15,007 nt of DNA, taken from positions 1 to 15,007 of the forward strand of contig JAIROH010000277.1 of the NCBI GenBank assembly GCA_031257595.1, given 5' to 3'. The translations under genes were made by a program, and so were the position numbers. This stretch comes from Treponema sp. GTDB lineage: Bacteria > Spirochaetota > Spirochaetia > Treponematales > Breznakiellaceae. The notes below the pieces were generated by a model. That model was not told where the DNA came from. It ran no database searches and saw only the letters and a program-made list of their open reading frames with translations. Positions 1-5,138 of this stretch are shown here, piece after piece. The first letter of the stretch is position 1. Each line of letters opens with the position of its first letter.

Positions 1-923
1 ATCATAAGCTCGGTACGGCCGGCGCCCATGGGGCCGCAGAACGCGAGAATTTCTCCCTTCCGCAGATAAAACGAAACATTGTCCACAACCTTAATCGAAT
101 GATAGTCCGGGTGGTACACGTTCCAGTTCTTTATTTCCAAAACCGTTTCGCCCGGCGAAGACTTGCGATCCGGAAAACGGTGGGTAAGATCCCGGCCTAC
201 CATATCCCGTATAATTTTGCTTTCTGTGAGGTTTTCTTCCTTTACGTTGTAAGAGGCGATTGATTTACCGTCCCTGAGTACGGTAACCGTATCGGCTATT
301 TTGAGGATCTCGTTAAGTTTGTGGGAGATCATGACGCTGGTTATTCCCTGTTTTTTGAATTCCAGGATCAAGTCAAGGAGTTTTTCGCTTTCGTCGTCGT
401 TCAGGGAAGACGTGGGCTCGTCGAGAATAAGAAGCTCAACCTTTTTTGAAAGGGCCCTGGCGATTTCCACAAGCTGCTGTTTGCCTACGCCAAGCTTGCT
501 TACGGTTGTTTCGGGGGGTTCGAGAAGGCCGACCCTGTCCAGATATTTTTTTGATTCGGTTATATAATGATTCCAGTTGATTATGCCGAACTTTGTCTGC
601 ATATGTCCCAGAAATATGTTTTCGTAGATTGCCAGATACGGGCTTAACGCCAATTCCTGATGAATAATGGCAAGCCCTTCTTTTTCGCTGTCCTTTACAT
701 TGCGATACGCGGTTTCCTTGCCCTTGTAGAATACTTTCCCTTCGTAATCCCCTTTGGGATATACGCCGGAAATAACGCTCATAAGGGTGGATTTTCCGGC
801 TCCGTTTTCGCCGCAAAGGGAGTGAATCTCTCCCTTTTTTACTTTTAGGCTGACATTCTCCAGAGCCCGTACTCCGGGGAAATCCTTGGTCAGGTTATTT
901 ATTTCAAGTATGTATTCACTCAT
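1..923 (-). CDS. gguA: Sugar ABC transporter ATP-binding protein, GguA/MmsA (XylG) type, partial
   Basis: This is the ATPase of a monosaccharide ABC importer: it hydrolyses ATP on the cytoplasmic face to drive sugar uptake through a GguB/XylH-type permease that should lie beyond the left edge. The 307 codons seen cover the first nucleotide-binding domain and the start of the second; full-length members are about 500 residues, so the C-terminal third is missing. Visible motifs are Walker A GENGAGKST (38-46), Q-loop HQE (88-90), signature LGVGKQQ (144-150, the GguA form rather than LSGGQ), Walker B LLILDEPT (164-171) and the switch histidine in ISHK (199-202). The second domain has the degenerate P-loop GPMGAGRTE usual in this two-domain family. 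The ATG at 923-921 is preceded by AAGGA at 934-930, a good ribosome site. The gene follows the ChvE-like gene on the same strand. The family is certain; the sugar is inferred from the locus. Confidence 0.93.
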   Translation of the reverse strand, partial: MSEYILEINNLTKDFPGVRALENVSLKVKKGEIHSLCGENGAGKSTLMSVISGVYPKGDYEGKVFYKGKETAYRNVKDSEKEGLAIIHQELALSPYLAIYENIFLGHMQTKFGIINWNHYITESKKYLDRVGLLEPPETTVSKLGVGKQQLVEIARALSKKVELLILDEPTSSLNDDESEKLLDLILEFKKQGITSVMISHKLNEILKIADTVTVLRDGKSIASYNVKEENLTESKIIRDMVGRDLTHRFPDRKSSPGETVLEIKNWNVYHPDYHSIKVVDNVSFYLRKGEILAFCGPMGAGRTELM

Positions 924-938
924 TATGGATCCTTATAA

Positions 939-974
939 ATATAAGGAGATGGAAAAGCTTCCATCTCCTTATAT
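939..974 (-). promoter_or_regulatory. Intercistronic hairpin between chvE-like and gguA-like genes
   Basis: A perfect 16-bp stem (939-954 with 959-974) with a 4-base loop lies between the stop of the sugar-binding protein and the ribosome site of the ATPase gene. There is no clean T-run after it on either strand, so it is probably not a full terminator. In binding-protein transporter operons such hairpins protect the upstream message from decay and partly stop transcription, giving much more binding protein than ATPase. That role is inferred here. The arms contain a sequence like a ribosome site (AAGGAG), but the real site of gguA lies outside the stem at 930-934. Confidence 0.75.
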
Positions 975-993
975 CGTTAAGCGCTAAAACAGG

Positions 994-2109
994 CTATTTA
1001 AGCCGGGCCGCCTCGGCAGCCTCGTAGAAACCGGCGTCTACCGGAACGTTAATGTTGCTCCTGGTAACGGCAATGGGGTCAAGCAGATAGGTTTTGACCA
1101 CTTTCTTTCCGGTATCGCCAATCTTGGCAAGATCGCCGGACGCAAGCACCGCGCCGGGGATATTGACGGTCTGGCCCTTAAGAACCTGGTCGGCAAGAAG
1201 GATCGCCGCCGCGGCAAGTTTGGCGGTGTCTTTAAAGACGGTCATGTACTGCTCGCCGTTCTTGATCGACAGGGCGGAATCAAATTCGGCGTCCTGGCCG
1301 GTAACCACCGGAAGTTTGGTCCGGTATTTTGCGTCGGCTTTGCAGGCTTCGATAATCGCCCGCGCAAGGGTGTCGTTGGGAGCAAGAACCGCGTCCAGCG
1401 TTACATTCCGCGCATCGTTGTTGAGGAGGTTTTCCATCCTGGTCTTGGCGATGGGCGCCTGCCAGTTTTCCGTCGCGATCCGCTGGAAGTTGCCGGCATC
1501 GGCGGAGGTTTTGGGATAAGGCCCCACTACTTTAAGAACGCCTTTGTCGATGTAGGGGTTAAGAACGCTCATCGCGCCATCGTAGAAGAAGAACGCGTTA
1601 CCGTCGGTCGGGGACCCGGCAAACAGGGTGATGTTCTTGGGGGCGCTTGCCGTGGCGCTTGCCAGGTTGAGGGCGGTTTCAATTCCCTGCCCCTGAAGCT
1701 GGCCTACCTTGAAGTTGTTAAACGTGATAAAATAGTCGTAGTCGGCGGAATTGGCGATAATCCGGTCATAGGCGACAACCACGACTTTGTCCCGGGCCGC
1801 TTCGGCTACTACGGAGCTTACCCCATCGGTAACGCAGCCGACGATCAGCGCTTTGGCGCCCTGGGTCAGGAAGCTCTGGATCTGGCGGTTCTGTTCGGCC
1901 TGATCCGCGTTGCCGTATTGAATTTCAGCCCTGTAACCGCGCTTCTCAGCTTCGGCTTTGAGGGTGTTGCCGTCTTTTTCCCAGCGCAGAACGTGGGTTT
2001 CGGGCATCGCGATGCCGATAAAGGCGCCGCCCTTCTCGCCGCCGGGACCGGCAAAGCTAAACGACGCCGTTACCGCAAGGATAAGCAGAACGGTAATTAG
2101 TTTCTTCAT
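994..2109 (-). CDS. chvE: ChvE-like periplasmic sugar-binding protein of ABC transporter
   Basis: This is a secreted substrate-binding protein of 371 residues that captures monosaccharides for the adjacent GguA/GguB-type importer. It starts with a classical signal peptide (K2-K3, hydrophobic 4-18, likely cleavage near the FAG at 19-21). The mature part is a two-lobed periplasmic-binding fold; the stretches GSPTDGNAFFFYDGAMSVL, AYDRII, VTGQDAEFDSA and MTVFKDT closely resemble Agrobacterium ChvE, which binds several aldoses including xylose, arabinose, glucose and galactose. A GGAGG ribosome site sits at 2120-2116, six bases before the ATG. It lies 153 bp downstream of a second binding-protein gene and 70 bp upstream of the ATPase gene. 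The family call is firm; D-xylose as main ligand is inferred from the nearby xylB and the xylose-type regulators. It is often annotated as XylF or as a multiple-monosaccharide binding protein. Confidence 0.92.
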   Translation of the reverse strand: MKKLITVLLILAVTASFSFAGPGGEKGGAFIGIAMPETHVLRWEKDGNTLKAEAEKRGYRAEIQYGNADQAEQNRQIQSFLTQGAKALIVGCVTDGVSSVVAEAARDKVVVVAYDRIIANSADYDYFITFNNFKVGQLQGQGIETALNLASATASAPKNITLFAGSPTDGNAFFFYDGAMSVLNPYIDKGVLKVVGPYPKTSADAGNFQRIATENWQAPIAKTRMENLLNNDARNVTLDAVLAPNDTLARAIIEACKADAKYRTKLPVVTGQDAEFDSALSIKNGEQYMTVFKDTAKLAAAAILLADQVLKGQTVNIPGAVLASGDLAKIGDTGKKVVKTYLLDPIAVTRSNINVPVDAGFYEAAEAARLK

Positions 2110-2262
2110 TCGTTTCCTCCAAATGATATAAAAGTGATGATTTACGATATCCCGATATCCCGGTTATTGGGAGAAGAATTTTTTGACAAAAAGCTGGATT
2201 TTTCTTTTAAGGCGGGATTTTATCGGGAAAAACAGGAAAAATTTGACATCAATTTTTTCCCC
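2110..2262 (-). other. Intergenic gap between the two sugar-binding protein genes
   Basis: This 153-bp gap holds the GGAGG ribosome site of the chvE-like gene, a tandem copy of CGATATCC at 2145-2160, and an A/T-rich hairpin just after the upstream stop (listed separately). I find no convincing -35/-10 pair on the minus strand: TTGTCA at about 2187 has no good partner 17 bases on. The chvE-like gene may therefore be expressed by read-through from the upstream promoter, or from a promoter I cannot recognise. Confidence 0.5.
2235..2260 (-). terminator. Possible A/T-rich intrinsic terminator after the first sugar-binding protein gene
   Basis: On the minus strand, directly after the TAG stop at 2263, a 12-base arm starting GGAAAAAATTGA is complementary, with one mismatch, to the following arm ending AAATTTTTCC. 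A T-rich run (TGTTTTT) follows. The stem is A/T-rich and weak, so it could be a partial terminator that lowers expression of the downstream chvE-like gene, or simply an A/T-rich spacer. Confidence 0.4.
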
Positions 2263-3369
2263 CTACGGGGCTATTCCGGCGTTACGGTACACATCTTCAC
2301 GGGAATGAAAACCGTCCCGTATCACTACGTCAATGTTGTCCCTGTACACCGCCGTTGTTTTTTCAAGGTAGGCGGGGATCATCGCCCCGCTGTGGTTGTC
2401 AAGCAGGGTGTCCGAAGGCGGCTTGTTTTCTTTTTTGCCTATGGCCACCGCTACCTGCGCCGCCCGGACAGCCGAAGCTCCGATGGGCTTGTAAACCGTC
2501 ATAAGCTGGGTGCCTTCCACAATCCGCTGGCAGTTTATCAAATCCGCGTCCTGGCCGACAATCGCGACTTTTCCAGCGAGCCTTCGTTCGGACAACAGCT
2601 GAATCGCCGCATTGGCTATGGCGTCGTTCCCGCAGGCAATCGCGTCAAAATCGGTAGTTTCCCGGAAAATCGCCCCTATTTTTTCCAGGGCTTCGTCAAA
2701 GCTCCACTCTTCAAGCCATATCTCCCGGACGAGTTTTATGGCCCCGGACGCGATATACGGGTCGATGATTTCATGAAGCCCTTCGCTGATATCGAAACTG
2801 TTTACGTCGTGAACGGAACCGTTTACGATAAGGTACCTGCCACGGGGAACGGCCCGGCTTAGCGCCTGGCCGTAGTGGCGGCCTACTTCCCTGCTGTCAA
2901 AGGAAACATAGGCTTCAATCGGAACCCCCTGAATCAGCCTGTCGTAGGCCACTACCGGAATTCCCGCTTCCCGCACCTGCCTGATCGCTCCGGCGATAAG
3001 TTCCGTGTCGTGGGCCAGAACCACCAGAACGTCGATGTTCTGGTTTACCATATAGTTGATTTGGGCGATCTGTTCCCGAATGCCCCCGGCGGAAAGCTGA
3101 ACCGTTACATCGGCCCCCAGTTCCTGGGCCGCCCCGGAAAAAACTTTAAGGTCCTTGTTCCAGCGTTCTATGATAAACGTTCCCGTGGCTCCGGAAAAAC
3201 CTACGGTAATCCGGTCCTTGTTTTTCGCGTCCGGCGGCGCGTAACCCTGGGATCGCGGGCTGCTTTGGATATCCGGCGAAACGGCGGGCCGGCGATTGCA
3301 CGAAAAGCCCAGGAAACAGGCAAGGACAATCAACAACCCTGCCGCCGACAAAAGAAGGGCCTTTTTCAT
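2263..3369 (-). CDS. Sugar-binding lipoprotein (XylF/ChvE-like) of ABC transporter
   Basis: This is a second periplasmic-binding-fold protein of 368 residues. After MKK and a hydrophobic stretch there is a loose lipobox, LGFSC, with Cys24 as probable lipid-attachment site; spirochaetal lipoboxes are known to be permissive. A Ser/Pro-rich linker (25-50) leads to the binding domain, which has XylF-type signatures: VVAYDRLIQGV, YVSFDSREVG, ACGNDAIANAAIQLL, VGQDADLI and MTVYKP. It should bind a pentose or other aldose and feed the downstream transporter, or act as a sensor. It is the first gene of the uptake operon. The ATG at 3369-3367 is the only possible start for the signal peptide, because TAG stands in frame four codons upstream. 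No ribosome site precedes it; a promoter -10 box ends six bases before the ATG, so the message is predicted leaderless. Exact ligand and export role are not certain. Confidence 0.88.
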   Translation of the reverse strand: MKKALLLSAAGLLIVLACFLGFSCNRRPAVSPDIQSSPRSQGYAPPDAKNKDRITVGFSGATGTFIIERWNKDLKVFSGAAQELGADVTVQLSAGGIREQIAQINYMVNQNIDVLVVLAHDTELIAGAIRQVREAGIPVVAYDRLIQGVPIEAYVSFDSREVGRHYGQALSRAVPRGRYLIVNGSVHDVNSFDISEGLHEIIDPYIASGAIKLVREIWLEEWSFDEALEKIGAIFRETTDFDAIACGNDAIANAAIQLLSERRLAGKVAIVGQDADLINCQRIVEGTQLMTVYKPIGASAVRAAQVAVAIGKKENKPPSDTLLDNHSGAMIPAYLEKTTAVYRDNIDVVIRDGFHSREDVYRNAGIAP

Positions 3370-3375
3370 GGGACT

Positions 3376-3404
3376 ATTCTAGCGTGTTTTTGTTTATCTG
3401 TAAA
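3376..3404 (-). promoter_or_regulatory. Sigma-70-type promoter of the sugar-uptake operon, predicted leaderless
   Basis: On the minus strand, TTTACA (3404-3399) is followed by exactly 17 bases and then TAGAAT (3381-3376), a near-consensus -35/-10 pair. Only six bases (AGTCCC) separate the -10 box from the ATG at 3369, so transcription should start at or within a base or two of the A of the start codon. No Shine-Dalgarno sequence is present in that space. Confidence 0.7.
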
Positions 3405-3492
3405 TTGAGGCGCGGAGAAACATCCGGCAGGAATTTTACTTTTACTGAAGAAATTTGCCACAGGTAGCGCAGGGGTTCCTGACACCAAATTC

Positions 3493-3540
3493 ACACGAAC
3501 GAACTCTCTAAATTTCCCGATCCGTTCGTGTCTGTTCGTG
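3493..3540. repeat. Inverted repeat ACACGAACG with extra half copy
   Basis: ACACGAACG at 3493-3501 is perfectly complementary to CGTTCGTGT at 3523-3531, with 21 bases between, and GTTCGTG recurs at 3534-3540. It lies about 90-140 bp upstream of the -35 box of the uptake operon. It could be a regulator site for that operon or a copy of a dispersed intergenic repeat. The sequence alone does not decide. Confidence 0.55.
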
Positions 3541-3649
3541 GCGAAAATTCCTAAAATCCGATTGTTTTTGAGGTTGTTTTTGATGGTTGAAAATAAATGC
3601 CGGCGCCCTGGTTGCCGCAGGACTTTTCTTCCAAAACATCAAAATTTTA

Positions 3650-3658
3650 TGCTAAAAT
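3650..3658 (+). promoter_or_regulatory. Extended -10 promoter for the hipA-like gene
   Basis: TGCTAAAAT gives a TG-n-TAAAAT extended -10 element. The -35 position carries only TCCAAA, which is weak, as expected when an extended -10 compensates. Transcription would start near 3665, leaving a leader of about 120 bases before the ATG at 3787. The call is by motif only. Confidence 0.45.
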
Positions 3659-3682
3659 GAGAGCATACGGGGTCGTTTACCG

Positions 3683-3754
3683 GGTATCGGGGCGGGGCGC
3701 CGATAGTCCTTGACGGGATACCAAATTTTCCTCCTCTTTACAGAGGGCCTTTTT
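3683..3754 (+). promoter_or_regulatory. Structured 5' leader with competing stems and terminator-like hairpin
   Basis: Inside the predicted leader of the hipA-like gene, TATCGG (3685-3690) can pair with CCGATA (3700-3705), while the overlapping GGTATC (3683-3688) can instead pair with GATACC (3717-3722); the two stems exclude each other. Downstream, CCTCT (3733-3737) pairs with AGAGG (3742-3746) around a TTAC loop, followed by GCCTTTTT, a weak terminator shape. This is the layout of an attenuator or riboswitch, but the stems are short and I recognise no known class. Confidence 0.35.
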
Positions 3755-3786
3755 GGGCGGATACTACGAACAAATGGATATGTTTG

Positions 3787-4956
3787 ATGAAGTATTACAT
3801 ACATCATAAGACCCGCCGTGTCGCGCTTATTGAGCTTGACGACGAAACAAAAAAGGCGGTGGATATTGAAAAGATTTTCATCCCCGAAGAAATGCCGGTA
3901 CGTGTTGACGGCAAAAATCGTGTCCTTGATTGCAATAAAATAGACCGATGGATCGACAACAGAGGCATACCCAATTCGCGGGACAGCCTTGATGAAAAAC
4001 TGAAAAAATTAAAAGTTAAAACCGCCCGTGATTTATCCATAATGAGCTATGGCCTCAATTTAACCGACCATTACTGGATCTCAAAAAAATCCGAAAACAA
4101 ACAATGGGAAAGAATAAATTTTTTCGACAATGATTTTAACGAGGATATTGGAAGGGTGCTGTTTGAGAATGGCAAAATAGCCGATGCTGAAATTCTGTCT
4201 CCCGACTGTACGCTGAACGGTAATCTTGAAAAAATGTGGAAAATAATAGACGGCAAACGCATGCTTGTTAAAGGGGGGAATGATAACGACAGGCTTGAGC
4301 CCTTTAATGAAAAACTTGCGTCCCTTATTATGGAACGGCTTAACATTGATCACGTTGCCTATGAACTTTTTATTCATAATGATAAAACATATTCCATATG
4401 CGAGTGTATGGTTGATCGAAATCATGAATTCATAAACGCGCATTTTGTTTATAACCACAAACCGGACAACAAATCCCTGGGAAAATACGCCGATTATATC
4501 AGGACGCTGGAATTCAACGGGATACGCAACGCCAAAGAATCGGTCAATAAAATGATATGCCTGGACTTTTTAATCGCAAACAGCGATCGTCATCACGGGA
4601 ATTTTGGAATCATTCGCAATGCCGATACACTGCAATGGGAAAAAGCCGCTCCTGTTTTTGACAACGGTACAAGTATGTGGGCGGGAAAACATGAAAGCTT
4701 TATCCGTCTTGATAAAACCGAAAACAGGTCTTTCGATAATACCAACGAAGAAATGATACAAAATATTACAAACGCCGATTGGTTCAGGAAAGAAAAACTG
4801 TCCGGTGTTGGAGACGCGTATTACGATTTAATTTCACGGAATCCTTTTGTTTTGCCGGCTAAACGCCTGGCGCTGCGGGACGCTTTTGAACGGCGCCTTG
4901 AGGTGTTCAACGAATTTGTAACGGGTCTCCGCGGAACAAGCCCCGCGGTATCTTAG
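3787..4956 (+). CDS. HipA-like Ser/Thr kinase domain protein (orphan)
   Basis: This 389-residue protein ends in a HipA_C-type kinase domain. It should phosphorylate a protein or other target in the cytoplasm, as HipA (the persistence toxin that phosphorylates glutamyl-tRNA synthetase) does; its own target is unknown. The catalytic loop NSDRHHGNFG (265-274, Asp267, Asn272) and the metal-binding Asp292 in PVFDNGTSM are intact, and Lys162 in MLVKGG is a candidate ATP-binding lysine. Residues 1-100 form a separate domain with SYGLNLTDHYW (87-97), a form I recall from HipA-domain proteins of Firmicutes and mobile elements rather than from E. coli HipA. I chose ATG 3787 over TTG 3784, directly before it; no strong ribosome site is visible for either. 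There is no HipB-type helix-turn-helix neighbour. The gene is much A+T-richer than its surroundings and lies against the direction of the flanking sugar genes, which suggests horizontal transfer. Confidence 0.85.
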   Translation: MKYYIHHKTRRVALIELDDETKKAVDIEKIFIPEEMPVRVDGKNRVLDCNKIDRWIDNRGIPNSRDSLDEKLKKLKVKTARDLSIMSYGLNLTDHYWISKKSENKQWERINFFDNDFNEDIGRVLFENGKIADAEILSPDCTLNGNLEKMWKIIDGKRMLVKGGNDNDRLEPFNEKLASLIMERLNIDHVAYELFIHNDKTYSICECMVDRNHEFINAHFVYNHKPDNKSLGKYADYIRTLEFNGIRNAKESVNKMICLDFLIANSDRHHGNFGIIRNADTLQWEKAAPVFDNGTSMWAGKHESFIRLDKTENRSFDNTNEEMIQNITNADWFRKEKLSGVGDAYYDLISRNPFVLPAKRLALRDAFERRLEVFNEFVTGLRGTSPAVS

Positions 4957-4968
4957 CCTGATTCGCAA

Positions 4969-5062
4969 GCGGGTCCATACCCAAGAACCCGCCTTTCGGC
5001 GGGGGGGCCTCTGGGGCGATTTGAACCCGGCAAGGATTTGTTTGTTGGGGGTATGGACCCGC
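4969..5062. repeat. 94-bp non-coding element with perfect 14-bp inverted ends
   Basis: GCGGGTCCATACCC at 4969-4982 is perfectly complementary to GGGTATGGACCCGC at 5049-5062, so the element is bounded by terminal inverted repeats. Inside it, CCCGCC (4988-4993) pairs with GGCGGG (4998-5003). Read on the minus strand the inner loop is GAAA, a GNRA tetraloop, followed by TTCTT. TCCATACC, part of the end repeat, recurs just outside at 5069-5076. No target-site duplication is obvious. It could be a REP/MITE-like repeat or the folded 3' end of the xylB-yesN transcript. Confidence 0.7.
4988..5003 (-). terminator. Possible terminator hairpin for the xylB-yesN operon
   Basis: On the minus strand a 6-bp all-GC stem closed by a GAAA loop is followed by TTCTTGGG. 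It lies about 135 bases after the yesN-type stop. The T-run is short, so termination is only plausible. On the plus strand the hairpin is followed by a G-run, so it would not terminate the hipA-like gene. Confidence 0.4.
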
Positions 5063-5092
5063 ATAATATCCATACCTTGCAGAACGACGATA

Positions 5093-5113
5093 CCCCGCCG
5101 CTCTGCGGCGGGG
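5093..5113. repeat. GC-rich 9-bp hairpin between convergent genes
   Basis: CCCCGCCGC (5093-5101), loop TCT, GCGGCGGGG (5105-5113): a perfect and very stable stem. It lies between the convergent ends of the hipA-like and yesN-type genes. Neither strand shows a T-run after it, so it may block read-through or stabilise 3' ends rather than act as a classical terminator. Confidence 0.6.
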
Positions 5114-5138
5114 AGAGTCATTTGAAACGGAAAACTAC

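Larger units (their letters stand above)
3405..3786. other. Gene-free region between divergent uptake operon and hipA-like gene
   Basis: This stretch of about 380 bp separates two divergently transcribed genes. From left to right it holds a tandem TTTTAC (3434-3445), an inverted repeat of ACACGAACG with a third half copy (3493-3540), an extended -10 promoter reading right (3650-3658), and a structured leader with competing stems (3683-3754). One frame stays open from 3409 to 3660, but it has only one ATG, near its end (3583), and no recognisable protein character; I do not call it. No antitoxin-like helix-turn-helix gene is present before the hipA-like gene. Confidence 0.6.

Noticed and set aside
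3583..3660. 25-codon frame with two cysteines (MVENKCRRPGC start) before the hipA-like gene, looking like half a zinc finger or a missing antitoxin
   Set aside because: It is very short, has only a distant GAGG as ribosome site, overlaps the predicted promoter, and shows no helix-turn-helix. The resemblance is probably chance.
3784..3786. TTG at 3784 as start of the hipA-like gene
   Set aside because: ATG follows directly at 3787 and is the more likely start; TTG adds only one residue.
3774..3809. 11-codon frame (ATG 3774) overlapping the start of the hipA-like gene, considered as a leader peptide
   Set aside because: No ribosome site, no repeated regulatory codons; not enough to call.
5017..5032. 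Minus-strand GGGTTCAAATC resembling a tRNA T-loop
   Set aside because: The flanking five-base arms do not pair, and no anticodon or acceptor stem fits around it. It is part of the 94-bp repeat element.
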